Of a DNA stretch of 64,000 nucleotides, positions 25,383-34,231 are shown one piece after another. Position 1 is the first letter of the stretch. Every line of letters begins with the position of its first letter. Where the stretch lies: contig CAIKMD010000007.1 in NCBI GenBank assembly GCA_903828515.1, positions 558,001 through 622,000 of the forward strand, in the 5' to 3' direction. The notes beneath the pieces are model-generated. The model did not search any database. It was given only the letters and a program-made list of their open reading frames with translations, and had not been told where the DNA came from. This DNA is from an uncultured Rhodospirillales bacterium (lineage in GTDB: Bacteria; Pseudomonadota; Alphaproteobacteria; ATCC43930; CGMCC-115725). The position numbers and the translations under genes were made by a program.

Positions 25383-26387
25383 ATGATGGCGGGTTTCTGT
25401 CGGATCGGCCTGTTCATGCTCGCGGGGCTCATCATTGCCACCGCGTCGCAGGCCGAGCCGCTGAAGATCGGTATTCTCAAAGTGGGCGGATCGGGGCCGG
25501 TCTATCTCGCCCAGGATCGCGGCTATTTTGCCGCCGAGGGTCTCGAGACGACTCTGGTCAGCTTTGGTGGCGGCGAGGCCGTCTCGGTCGCCGTGGTATC
25601 GGGCGACGTCGATATCGCCGCGACGGGATTAACGGCGAGCCTCTATAACCTCGCCAATGGCGGCCAGATTCGCGTGGTCGCCGGGATGCACCGCGAAGCG
25701 CCCGGCTTCAAGATGCAAGGCTATTTCGCGTCGAAGCGCGCCTATGACGCCGGGCTCAAATCGCTCAAGGACCTGCCGGGCCATTCCATCGCGCTGACCA
25801 CGATCGGCTCGACGACGCATTACGCGGTCGGCATGCTGGCGATGAAATATGGATTCCCGCTCAGCAGCGTGCGGATCCTCCCGCTGCAATCGATGACCAA
25901 CAGCACGGCGGCGGTGATCGGCGGCCAGGCGGATGCCGGGATCATTCCCGGCACCTTGAGCGCGGAACTGGCGCGCGGCGGCGCGGTCAATCTCGGCTGG
26001 GTCGGCGACGAGACGCCGTGGCAGATCGGCTCGGTGTTCGTCACGACCAAGACCGCCAATGGCCGCGGCGACATGATCAAAGGCTTCCTGCGCGCGCTGA
26101 CGCTGGGCGCGCGCGACTATCGCGCGGCGTTCGTCAACGCGAAAGAAGAGCGCGAGGACAGTCCCTCGGCGCCGGCGGCGCTCGCGGTCTTGTCCAAATA
26201 TATCGGTGCGCCGGCCGCTGATCTCGACCCGCAGCTGCCCTGGGTCGATCCGAAACTCCGCATCGACACCAAGGACGTCACCCGCCAGATCGACTGGTAC
26301 AAATCGCAGGGCATGGTGAAAGGCGACATCACCGCCGACAAGCTCATCGACATGCGCTATGCGATCCGGCTCTCGAACAACCCGTAA
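25383..26387 (+). CDS. NitT/TauT-type ABC transporter substrate-binding protein (orphan)
   Basis: 334-residue periplasmic binding protein. The signal peptide ends near TASQA-EP, followed by LKIGILKVGGSGPVYLAQDRGYFAAEGL, GDVDIAATGLTASLYNLANGG and a second-lobe entry ALTTIGSTTHYAVG. This is the third orphan protein of this superfamily in the window, but it is only distantly similar to the other two. ATG 25383 follows GGGGGGAAG and is 82 nt after metH. No permease or ATPase is adjacent. It is followed 12 nt later by a class II aldolase gene, suggesting a two-gene uptake/catabolism unit. The ligand is unknown. Confidence 0.83.
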   Translation: MMAGFCRIGLFMLAGLIIATASQAEPLKIGILKVGGSGPVYLAQDRGYFAAEGLETTLVSFGGGEAVSVAVVSGDVDIAATGLTASLYNLANGGQIRVVAGMHREAPGFKMQGYFASKRAYDAGLKSLKDLPGHSIALTTIGSTTHYAVGMLAMKYGFPLSSVRILPLQSMTNSTAAVIGGQADAGIIPGTLSAELARGGAVNLGWVGDETPWQIGSVFVTTKTANGRGDMIKGFLRALTLGARDYRAAFVNAKEEREDSPSAPAALAVLSKYIGAPAADLDPQLPWVDPKLRIDTKDVTRQIDWYKSQGMVKGDITADKLIDMRYAIRLSNNP

Positions 26388-26399
26388 AAGGTCCGCACG

Positions 26400-27128
26400 A
26401 TGGAATCGGAAAGCGATCTGAGAGAACAGCTTGCCACCTGCGCCCGCATCTTCACGATGCAGGGCATGCTCGGGCTGCACGGTCATGTCAGCGTCTATCA
26501 GCCCGAGACGAAGCGGGTGCTGATCACGCCGGGTGCCGGTTCTGACAAGGCCAATCTGCGCGATGCCGACATGGTCGCCGCCGACCTCGACGGCAAGCCG
26601 TTTGACGGCAAAGGCCGTCCGCCCCTCGAATGGCCGATTCACATGAAACTGCACGCGGCCCGCGCGGACGCGATCGCCGTCGCCCATCTGCATCCGCCTT
26701 ACGGAACCCTGTTTGCGATCGCGAAGCGCGAATACAAGCCGGTCACCCTTCACAGCGGTATCTTCGCCAAAGGCGTTTCGATCTATACCGAGCCGCATTT
26801 GATCACGACGCCGGAGCGCGGCGAGAAACTGCAGAAAGTGATCGGCGACCGGCGCGCGGCCTTCATGCGCGGCCATGGCATCACCGTCGTCGCGCGCGAT
26901 CTGAAGGAACTTCTCCACTCGACACTCGTGCTGGAAAACGACGCGCTCAAGACGCTGCAGGCCGCGACATTGGGCGAGGTCGGCACGTTCAGCGCCGAAG
27001 AGACGAGCGCGTTGGAGAAAAGCATCAATATCGAGATGGTCGCGCCGCGGACCTGGATCTATTTCTCGACGCTGGAGGCGCGCTGGGACCGCCAGCCGGC
27101 TTCGGGCAAAAGCGAGCTGTTTCCCTGA
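26400..27128 (+). CDS. Class II aldolase/adducin-family protein
   Basis: 242-residue zinc-dependent aldolase-fold protein. The zinc histidines are readable as AHLHPPYG (His96, His98) and MRGHG, with acidic Glu77 in EWPIH near the catalytic position, so it is probably an active lyase, decarboxylase or epimerase on a small hydroxy-carbonyl compound. The family includes fuculose- and ribulose-phosphate aldolases and many uncharacterised members. ATG 26400 follows AAAAGG and lies 12 nt after the orphan binding protein. It converges with the thioesterase gene, stops separated by one base. Confidence 0.82.
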   Translation: MESESDLREQLATCARIFTMQGMLGLHGHVSVYQPETKRVLITPGAGSDKANLRDADMVAADLDGKPFDGKGRPPLEWPIHMKLHAARADAIAVAHLHPPYGTLFAIAKREYKPVTLHSGIFAKGVSIYTEPHLITTPERGEKLQKVIGDRRAAFMRGHGITVVARDLKELLHSTLVLENDALKTLQAATLGEVGTFSAEETSALEKSINIEMVAPRTWIYFSTLEARWDRQPASGKSELFP

Positions 27129-27129
27129 C

Positions 27130-27609
27130 CTAGGATCGCCTGATCCCGATCTTGCGGCCGAGTTGCGGCGGCGCTGGCAACAGCCGGCTCGCGGCCACGC
27201 GCGCTTCCACCTGGGCATGGATCGCATCCGGCATCGGCGCCGCGCGCGGGCCAGCGAGATCGACGTGCAGGCCCATCACTTCCATCGTTGCCGAGACTTC
27301 GCCGGTCGCTGCTTTGGTCATCGTGTGAAAGAGATGCAGGCGCTTGGCGTCGGCGTCGACCACGCTCGTTTCGATCGCGAAGGCCTCGCCCACGTGGAGT
27401 TCGCGCTCGTAGGTGACGTGCGCCTCGAGCGCGAAGATCGAATGGTTGGTCGCGCGGCGATAGGTGTCGTCGATGCCGATGCGGGTGAAGAGAAGATCGG
27501 CGGCGCGGTCGAAGGCGAGGACGTAATAGGCCACGTTCATATGGCCGTTGTAATCGATCCAGTCGGGCGCAACCTCGGCGCGATAAGGTTCATCCGGCAA
27601 CAATGTCAT
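27130..27609 (-). CDS. Hot-dog-fold acyl-CoA thioesterase
   Basis: 159-residue thioesterase of the 4-hydroxybenzoyl-CoA thioesterase type. The N-terminal VAPDWIDYNGHMNVAYYVLAFDRAADL carries the active-site Asp in the helix-loop typical of the family, and HVTYERELHVGEAF is the central hairpin. The DWIDYNGHM form resembles betainyl-CoA thioesterases linked to carnitine breakdown, but no carnitine dehydrogenase is nearby, so the substrate is open. It stands alone on the minus strand. Confidence 0.82.
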   Translation of the reverse strand: MTLLPDEPYRAEVAPDWIDYNGHMNVAYYVLAFDRAADLLFTRIGIDDTYRRATNHSIFALEAHVTYERELHVGEAFAIETSVVDADAKRLHLFHTMTKAATGEVSATMEVMGLHVDLAGPRAAPMPDAIHAQVEARVAASRLLPAPPQLGRKIGIRRS

Positions 27610-27797
27610 GGCTTCGTCCCTCCGCTGGCGCGCGGATCATAGCGCGTCGAGGCGCACGGGCGAGAATCGGGCCTAATCCGGCGCGATTTCGCGTCGATGC
27701 GCTGCCCCACTTCGCCACACGTGTTACCGACTCCTTAAGCAATCGACGGTAGAAAGAAGCCGGCCCGCGAAACGACGGGCATCGGGGGATCGGACAC

Positions 27798-28850
27798 ATG
27801 ACGGATTCGGCGCAAAGCCAGTCGGTGAAATTGGCGGAAGCGGCCTGCAAGGCGATGGCGATGCAAGGCATTCCGCCGACGCCGCAGAATTACGCGGTCT
27901 GGTATGCCTATGCCGCCGGCACGATGCCGAAGCTCACCGCGCAGATCGACGAACTCGCCGCGCGTCAGCAAGCCTTCACCGCCGAGATCAGCGCCGAGCT
28001 CTACAAGGCCCATTTCGGCGGCGGCGTCGAATCGGTCGAGGTGCTGGAAACCGGTACGCGCCTCCATTCGGTCATCGATCAGGTGCGGCGCTATCTCGAC
28101 GATCATGCCGGCACGGTCGGTGATTTCGAGAACACGCTCGACACATTCTCCACCGCGATCGGCGGCTCGCAGCCGGCGGAGAAGGTGCGCGCGCTGATCG
28201 CCGACCTGATCCGCGAAACCCAGTTGATGGCCGAGCGCAATTACACCCTCGAGGGCCGGTTGGGGACGATCGCCAGCGAGGTCACCGAGTTGCGGGAAAA
28301 CCTTCAGGTCGTGCAGCGCGAGGCGCTCACCGACGGGCTGACCGGAATCCCGAACCGCAAATTTTTCGACACGCGTCTCGCCGAGGCCGCCCGCGAGGCG
28401 ATGCGCGACGGCGAGGCGATGAGTCTTCTTTTGGGCGACATCGATTTTTTCAAGCGCTTCAACGACAGTTTCGGCCACCAGATCGGCGATCAGGTGTTGA
28501 AGCTGGTCGCGCGCACGCTCAGCGATTCGGTCAAGGGTCGCGATACGCCCGCGCGTTTCGGCGGCGAGGAATTCGCGATCATCCTGCCGCGCACCAATCT
28601 GAAACAGGCCACAATCGTCGCTGACCAGATCCGCGCCGCGGTGATGCGGCGGAAATTCGTCGGCAAGGATTCGCGCGACGATTACGGCAGCGTGACGATT
28701 TCCTTCGGCGTGGCGCAGTATCGCGCGAACGAGTCCCTGACCGATCTGATCGGCCGTGCCGACGGCGCGCTCTATCACGCCAAGCACGAAGGCCGCAATC
28801 GCGTCTCGACCGAGTTGAACGCACCCGCCGAGACCGCCAAAGCCTCTTAA
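27798..28850 (+). CDS. Diguanylate cyclase (GGDEF domain) with alphaproteobacterial N-terminal helical region
   Basis: 350-residue cytoplasmic c-di-GMP synthase. Residues about 1-165 form a predicted helical sensory or dimerisation region (GIPPTPQNYAVWYAYAAG). The GGDEF domain follows with DGLTGIPNRKFFD, GDIDFFKRFNDSFGHQIGDQ and the active-site GGEEF at 255-259, so it should be catalytic. The inhibitory I-site (RxxD) reads KGRD, so product inhibition may be weak or absent. No membrane segment is seen. ATG 27798 follows GGGGGATCGG. Its stop overlaps the stop of the convergent transporter by 4 nt. Confidence 0.92.
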   Translation: MTDSAQSQSVKLAEAACKAMAMQGIPPTPQNYAVWYAYAAGTMPKLTAQIDELAARQQAFTAEISAELYKAHFGGGVESVEVLETGTRLHSVIDQVRRYLDDHAGTVGDFENTLDTFSTAIGGSQPAEKVRALIADLIRETQLMAERNYTLEGRLGTIASEVTELRENLQVVQREALTDGLTGIPNRKFFDTRLAEAAREAMRDGEAMSLLLGDIDFFKRFNDSFGHQIGDQVLKLVARTLSDSVKGRDTPARFGGEEFAIILPRTNLKQATIVADQIRAAVMRRKFVGKDSRDDYGSVTISFGVAQYRANESLTDLIGRADGALYHAKHEGRNRVSTELNAPAETAKAS

Positions 28851-30112
28851 GGTCCCGGCACCGCACCGCCGGGAAGCCACGACACCCAACCCGTCCCGAC
28901 CAGCCAGATCATCGCGAAGAGCATCGAGATCAGCGTATAGGGCACGCTGGCGCGGGCATATTCCGTGAAGGTGAGGCGAACGCCGAGCGCCTCGGCCCGC
29001 TCGATCGCGATTAGGGTGGCGAGCGAACCCAGCAGGGTGAGATTGGCCGCCAACGAGTTCATGACGGCGATGGCATAAAGCGGTCCGTGCGGCGGGTTGG
29101 GCCAGATCTGCAGGAGCAGAATGGTCGCCGGCGTATTGCCGATCGTGTTGCTCATGAGGAGACTCATCGGCGCGAGCACCAGCATGTTGTCGGGCATCAT
29201 GCCGCGCTCCTGCAGCCAGGACACGATGCTGAAGGGGATGCCGCTATCGGCGAGCGAACCCGATACCGCGAACAGGCAGACGAACAGCAACAGCAGCGGC
29301 CAGTCGACCGCGGAGATCATGATGCGGTTGGTGAAACGTCGGTTGGTGAGCAGCGCCGCCGCGATCAGCAGCCCGCCGAGTTCGCGCGGCAACGGCGTCG
29401 CGAAGAGCATGAGCAGCAGGACCATGCCGGCGAGACCCTTCCAGGTCTGGGCCCGGTCATGCGGATGACGCGGCACCTCGGCGATGCCGCCCTCCGGCAC
29501 CGGCGCCTCGAACCGATCGCGCCACAGGAACCAGGTCACCGCGAAGACCGAGCCGAGTCCCAGCAACGCCGGCACGAGTCCGGCCTGCAGGAACAGGCGG
29601 AAGCTCAGTTCGCCCAACTGGCCGATCAGGATGTTGGGCGGACTGCCGATCAGGGTCGCGGCCGAACCGGCATTGGCGGCGCCGCCCAGCGCGATCACAT
29701 AGGGCCGTGGGTCGAGCGCGCGGGCCTGGGCGCCGACGATGATGAGCGGCGCCATCGTCAGGACCACGAGTTCGTTGGCGAGCAGCGCCGAGAGGCCGCC
29801 GCCGACCACGACGGTCAGCGCGAGCAGCATGGTGGGACTGTCGGCCCGTCGCATGATCCATTCGACCGCCAGTTCGAAGAACCCGGCCGAGGCGAATTGC
29901 GCCGAGATGATCATCAGCGCGAACAGCAAGACGAGGGTCGAGACGTCGATATTGGCGCCGAGCTGATCGAGCGTGACCGTCTGCGTCGTCAGCAGGACGA
30001 TCACCCCGAGCAGGGCGATGCCGGTCCGGTCGATCTGCAGATGCGGCAGCCGTCCTGCTGCCATCCCGAGATAGGTGCAGAGGAAGACCAGAATGATGAT
30101 GACGGTATGCAT
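28847..30112 (-). CDS. ArsB/NhaD (ion transporter superfamily) permease
   Basis: 421-residue inner-membrane transporter with about a dozen hydrophobic segments. The paired conserved boxes of the SLC13/ArsB/NhaD superfamily are visible: LSALLANELVVLTMAPL with GGAANAGSAATLIGSPPNILIG in the first half, and LLMSNTIGNTPATILL with NSLAANLTLLGSLATLIA in the second. The substrate (arsenite, dicarboxylate, sulfate or sodium) cannot be assigned. ATG 30112 was chosen because the upstream 53 residues in the ORF track are Arg-rich and non-membrane, antisense to the uvrD leader. It is divergent from uvrD. Confidence 0.85.
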   Translation of the reverse strand: MHTVIIILVFLCTYLGMAAGRLPHLQIDRTGIALLGVIVLLTTQTVTLDQLGANIDVSTLVLLFALMIISAQFASAGFFELAVEWIMRRADSPTMLLALTVVVGGGLSALLANELVVLTMAPLIIVGAQARALDPRPYVIALGGAANAGSAATLIGSPPNILIGQLGELSFRLFLQAGLVPALLGLGSVFAVTWFLWRDRFEAPVPEGGIAEVPRHPHDRAQTWKGLAGMVLLLMLFATPLPRELGGLLIAAALLTNRRFTNRIMISAVDWPLLLLFVCLFAVSGSLADSGIPFSIVSWLQERGMMPDNMLVLAPMSLLMSNTIGNTPATILLLQIWPNPPHGPLYAIAVMNSLAANLTLLGSLATLIAIERAEALGVRLTFTEYARASVPYTLISMLFAMIWLVGTGWVSWLPGGAVPGP

Positions 30113-30219
30113 GGTCCGGCGCGGAAGCTGACTTCCATCATATGGGGTTTCGCGGGCGAACGCGCGGGGGATTTGAGCGCAAGGACGTCGTTCGCCTGGG
30201 ATTTTTGCGCCGGATGCTC

Positions 30220-30225
30220 TATAGC
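30220..30225 (+). promoter_or_regulatory. Possible uvrD -10 (TATAGC) 6 nt before the start codon
   Basis: ATGCTCTATAGC precedes the ATG at 30232 by 6 nt; no Shine-Dalgarno sequence and no good -35 were found. The spacing equals that at ettA, phoD and the amidase gene. A leaderless uvrD transcript is possible. Confidence 0.35.
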
Positions 30226-30231
30226 GGGACG

Positions 30232-32457
30232 ATGTCCGAACCCCTGAGCGCGCCGCTCGAATCAGGCTCAAGCGTGGCCGCGCCGGCCTTTTACGCGGCC
30301 GGGCTCAACGACGCCCAGCGTCTCGCCGTCGAGACGGTGGATGGGCCGGTCCTGGTCCTGGCCGGCGCCGGCACCGGCAAGACGCGCGTGCTGACGACGC
30401 GGCTCGCCCATATCCTCGCGACTCGCCGTGCCTGGCCGTCGCAGCTCCTCGCCGTCACCTTCACCAACCGGGCCGCGACCGAGATGCGCGAGCGGCTGGA
30501 GCGCCAGATCGGCGAACGCGCCGAGGGGCTCTGGCTCGGGACGTTCCATGCCATCGCCGCGCGCATCCTGCGCCGCCATCCCGAAGCGGTCGGCCTGAAG
30601 CCCAATTTCACCATCCTCGACGCCGACGACCAGTTGCGGCTGGTCAAGCAGATCCTGGCCGCCGAGAACATCGACGACAAACGCTGGCCGGCGCGCACCG
30701 TGCTGGGCGCGATGGAGCGCTGGAAGGATCGCGGCCTGGTGCCCGACAAGGTGCCCGAGGCCGAGCGCGGCGAGATCGCCAATGGCCGGCTGATCGAGCT
30801 TTATCGGCTCTATCAGGAACGGCTGCGCGCGCTCAACGCCGCCGATTTCGGCGACCTGCTGCTGCACGGCCTGACGATTTTCGCGACGCGGCCGGAAATC
30901 CTCGCCGATTACCAGCAGCGGTTTAAGTACATCCTGGTCGACGAATATCAGGACACCAATGTCGCGCAATATCTCTGGCTGCGGCTGCTGGCGCAAAAGC
31001 ACCGCAATCTGTGCTGCGTCGGCGACGACGACCAGTCGATCTATTCCTGGCGCGGCGCCGAGATCGGCAACATCCTGCGTTTCGAAAAGGATTTCCCCGG
31101 CGCCGCGATCATCCGCCTCGAACAGAATTACCGTTCGACGCCACATATTCTGGCCGCGGCCTCGGCGCTGATCGCCCAGAACGAAGGCCGGCTCGGCAAG
31201 ACGCTATGGACCCAATCCAACGAGGGCGACCGCGTCGTCTTGCGCGGGGTCTGGGACGGCGAGGAAGAGGCGCGCTGGGTCGGCGACGAGATCGAGGCGA
31301 TGCACGCCAAGGGCGGCAAGCTCTCCGAGGTCGCGATCCTGGTCCGCGCCGGGTTCCAGACCCGCGAATTCGAGGAACGCTTTCTCACCCTCGGCCTGCC
31401 CTATCGCGTGATCGGCGGCCTGCGCTTTTACGAGCGCCAGGAAATTCGCGACGCGCTCGCCTATCTGCGCCTCGTTCATCAGCCGGCCGACGATCTCGCT
31501 TTCGAGCGCATCGTCAACCTGCCGCGCCGGGGCATCGGCGACACGACCATGCAGACTCTCCACACGCTGGCGCGCGCGCGGGCGATGCCGTTGAACGAGG
31601 CGGCGCAGGACGTGATCACCACCGACGAACTGAAGCCGGCGGCGCGCCGGGCGCTCGGCAGTTTCATCAACGACGTCGCGCGCTGGCGCGGGCTCGCCGA
31701 TACGCTGCCGCATCCCGAACTGGCGGCGCAGATCCTCGACGAGTCGGGCTATACCGCGATGTGGCAGGCCGACAAATCGCCCGACGCGCCGGGCCGGCTC
31801 GAGAATTTGAAGGAACTGGTCGCGGCGATGGCCGAGTTCGAGAACCTCGCCGGGTTCCTCGAACATGTCAGCTTGGTCATGGAAAACGCCGCTGATAATT
31901 CGAGCGACATGGTCAATCTGATGACGCTGCACGGCGCCAAGGGGCTGGAATTCGACACCGTGTTCCTGCCCGGCTGGGAGGAGGGTCTGTTCCCGCACCA
32001 GCGCGCGATGGATGAAAGCGGCTTGAAGGGGCTTGAGGAAGAGCGTCGCCTTGCCTATGTCGGCCTGACGCGCGCGCGCCGGCACGCCTCGGTGTCCTAT
32101 GCCGCCAATCGCCGCATCCACGGCCAGTGGCAGGCCGCGATGCCGTCGCGCTTCGTCGGTGAATTGCCGCAAGACCATATCGATTCGATCGCCGAGCCGG
32201 GTCTCTATCCGCGCGCCGGCAAGCTGGAAGAAGCCTGGTCGTCGGGACCGAGTTTTTACGGCAAGCGGGCGACCGCGCCGTTGCTCGCGCCGGTGGCCGC
32301 CACGACCACGCCGGGCGGCTTCAATCGCGGCGACCGGATCTTCCACCAGAAATTCGGTTATGGCACGGTGCGCTCGGTCGAGGGCGCCAAGCTCGCGATC
32401 ACCTTCGAAAAGGCCGGCGACAAAATGGTGATGGACAGCTTTGTCGAAAAAGCCTGA
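30232..32457 (+). CDS. uvrD: UvrD/PcrA-type 3'-5' DNA helicase
   Basis: 741-residue superfamily 1A helicase of nucleotide excision and mismatch repair. Motifs in order: Q motif LNDAQRLAVE, Walker A LAGAGTGKTRVL (about 45-52), Ia AVTFTNRAATEM, II VDEYQDTN (about 237), III VGDDDQSIYSWRGA, IV IIRLEQNYRS, V LMTLHGAKGLEFDTVFLPG and VI RRLAYVGLTRAR. The C-terminal region GDRIFHQKFGYGTVRSVEG is the Tudor-like RNA-polymerase-binding domain typical of UvrD/PcrA. MSEPLSA at 30232 was chosen; the upstream extension is Arg-rich and unrelated. prmA begins inside its 3' end. Confidence 0.95.
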   Translation: MSEPLSAPLESGSSVAAPAFYAAGLNDAQRLAVETVDGPVLVLAGAGTGKTRVLTTRLAHILATRRAWPSQLLAVTFTNRAATEMRERLERQIGERAEGLWLGTFHAIAARILRRHPEAVGLKPNFTILDADDQLRLVKQILAAENIDDKRWPARTVLGAMERWKDRGLVPDKVPEAERGEIANGRLIELYRLYQERLRALNAADFGDLLLHGLTIFATRPEILADYQQRFKYILVDEYQDTNVAQYLWLRLLAQKHRNLCCVGDDDQSIYSWRGAEIGNILRFEKDFPGAAIIRLEQNYRSTPHILAAASALIAQNEGRLGKTLWTQSNEGDRVVLRGVWDGEEEARWVGDEIEAMHAKGGKLSEVAILVRAGFQTREFEERFLTLGLPYRVIGGLRFYERQEIRDALAYLRLVHQPADDLAFERIVNLPRRGIGDTTMQTLHTLARARAMPLNEAAQDVITTDELKPAARRALGSFINDVARWRGLADTLPHPELAAQILDESGYTAMWQADKSPDAPGRLENLKELVAAMAEFENLAGFLEHVSLVMENAADNSSDMVNLMTLHGAKGLEFDTVFLPGWEEGLFPHQRAMDESGLKGLEEERRLAYVGLTRARRHASVSYAANRRIHGQWQAAMPSRFVGELPQDHIDSIAEPGLYPRAGKLEEAWSSGPSFYGKRATAPLLAPVAATTTPGGFNRGDRIFHQKFGYGTVRSVEGAKLAITFEKAGDKMVMDSFVEKA

Positions 32458-33394
32458 ACGCCGGCGCAGCACCGCTTTCAGCGGATTATGGCGGGTCGCG
32501 GCCACGGCGCCCGATGCGGAGTCGGCTGCCGCCATCGCCGATGCGTTTGACGAACTCGGTGCGGTCAGCGCCTTCGAGGACAAACCCGGCGGCTCGTGGC
32601 GCGTCGAAGGCTTGAGTGCCGAGACCCCCGATCGTGGCGGCATCGCCGGGCGCCTGGCGCTGGCGTGGCTAAACCTTGCCGGTCCGCCGCCCGAATTGCT
32701 GTGGGAACGCGTGCCGCAAGAGGATTGGCTCGTCAACAACCAGGCGAGTTTTCCGCCCCTCGTCATCGGCCGCTATTTCATTTACGGCTCGCATCATGCC
32801 GGCGGCGTGCCGCCCGGTCGCATCGGTTTGCTGATCGATGCGGCGACCGCGTTCGGCACCGGCGAGCACGCGACGACGCGGGGTTGTCTTCTCGCGCTCG
32901 ACGCGGTCACGCGCCAGATGCGCCCGGCCAAAATTCTCGACATGGGCACCGGCACCGGCGTGCTGGCGATCGCGGCGGCTAAGACCCGCCATCGCCGCGT
33001 CGTCGCGCGCGACATCGATGCCGAGGCCGCGCGGGTTGCCGGGCATAACGCGCGGCGCAACGGCGTGGCGTCCTTGGTCGCGACGGGACGCAGCGCCGGC
33101 TATGCCAACCGCGCGGTGATCAGCCGCCGCCCTTACGACCTCATCCTCGCCAACATTCTTGCGCGGCCGCTGACGCGAATGGCGCGCGATCTCGGCGCGG
33201 CCCTGGCGCCCGGCGGCATTGCGATTCTCTCGGGCCTGCTGACCTGGCAGGAAAAAGACGTGCTCGCGGCGCATCGCCTGCAAGGCTTGACGCTGCGTCA
33301 ACGGATCGTCATCGATGGCTGGTGCACGCTGGTTCTCGCGCGCGGCCGTTTTCGTCCCTTTCGCTCGAACAACAACAAGCGCGTGACTCCATGA
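32441..33394 (+). CDS. prmA: Ribosomal protein L11 methyltransferase-like protein
   Basis: 317-residue SAM methyltransferase of the PrmA type. Core motifs: LLIDAATAFGTGEHATTRGCLLAL, then motif I ILDMGTGTGVLAIAAAK, the acidic ARDIDAEAARVA and the PrmA-specific LILANILARPL. The only in-frame start near the family N-terminus is TTG 32441, which overlaps the uvrD 3' end by 17 nt. A near-start GLWRV matches the usual PrmA beginning, so the start is plausible but not certain. It ends with an ATGA overlap onto uppP, so uvrD-prmA-uppP are translated as a coupled set. Confidence 0.85.
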   Translation: MSKKPERRRSTAFSGLWRVAATAPDAESAAAIADAFDELGAVSAFEDKPGGSWRVEGLSAETPDRGGIAGRLALAWLNLAGPPPELLWERVPQEDWLVNNQASFPPLVIGRYFIYGSHHAGGVPPGRIGLLIDAATAFGTGEHATTRGCLLALDAVTRQMRPAKILDMGTGTGVLAIAAAKTRHRRVVARDIDAEAARVAGHNARRNGVASLVATGRSAGYANRAVISRRPYDLILANILARPLTRMARDLGAALAPGGIAILSGLLTWQEKDVLAAHRLQGLTLRQRIVIDGWCTLVLARGRFRPFRSNNNKRVTP

Positions 33395-34227
33395 GCATGA
33401 TCCAGGCCATCATCATCGCGATCCTGCAGGGCGTGACCGAACTCTTTCCGGTGTCGAGTCTCGGGCATGCGGTCGTGCTGCCGCGACTGTTCGGCTGGAG
33501 CATCGATCAGTCCGCGCCCGATTTTCTGCCGTTTCTCGTCGTGCTGCATCTCGGCACGGCGGCGGCGCTGCTGATTTACTTCTGGCGCGATTGGCTCGGG
33601 CTTGGGCTCGCCTTCATCGGCCTGGGGCCCAGCGAGGAACGGCGCGCGCAATGGCGGCTCTTGTGGATGATCATCGTGGCGACAATTCCGGCGGCGATCC
33701 TCGGCCTCGTTCTCGAGAAACTGTTCAAGAGCCTGTTCGGCGTACCCTCGATCGCCGCGTTCTTTCTCATCGTCAACGGCGGCATCCTCTTTTTCGGCGA
33801 GCGCCTGCGGCGGCGCGCCGGCGACAAGACGATCGCCCAGATGACCTGGCTCAGCGCGCTGATCATCGGGACGGCGCAGGCCTTCGCGCTGATCCCCGGC
33901 ATCTCGCGCTCGGGTTCCACGATGGTGAGCGGCCTCGTGCTCGGCATGCATCACAAGGACGCGGCGCATTTTTCGTTCCTGATCGCGACGCCGGTCATTC
34001 TCGGCGCCGGCATCCTCGAAGTGCCGCATCTGCTCCATGCGGGCTCGGCGGGAATCGGCAACGTCGCCTGGATCGCGGGCGGCGTCGCGGGGATCACCGC
34101 TTATGCCAGCACGGCTTTCCTCATGCGCTATTTCGGGCGCCACGATTTTCAGGCGCTGGACCCGTTCGCCTATTACTGCGCGGCGTTCGGCGCGGCGTCG
34201 CTCGGGTTTTTGATCCTGCTCGGCTGA
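33391..34227 (+). CDS. uppP: Undecaprenyl-diphosphatase
   Basis: 278-residue integral membrane enzyme that removes one phosphate from undecaprenyl pyrophosphate, recycling the lipid carrier for peptidoglycan. Family motifs: QGVTELFPVSSLGHAVVLP (catalytic Glu and SSxGH) and ALIPGISRSGSTMVSGL, with the usual eight or so membrane segments. ATG 33391 overlaps the prmA stop as ATGA; ATG 33397 two codons further is an alternative. It supplies the same lipid carrier used by MraY and MurG encoded later in the window. It converges with the CDF gene. Confidence 0.94.
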   Translation: MSMIQAIIIAILQGVTELFPVSSLGHAVVLPRLFGWSIDQSAPDFLPFLVVLHLGTAAALLIYFWRDWLGLGLAFIGLGPSEERRAQWRLLWMIIVATIPAAILGLVLEKLFKSLFGVPSIAAFFLIVNGGILFFGERLRRRAGDKTIAQMTWLSALIIGTAQAFALIPGISRSGSTMVSGLVLGMHHKDAAHFSFLIATPVILGAGILEVPHLLHAGSAGIGNVAWIAGGVAGITAYASTAFLMRYFGRHDFQALDPFAYYCAAFGAASLGFLILLG

Positions 34228-34231
34228 ACGA

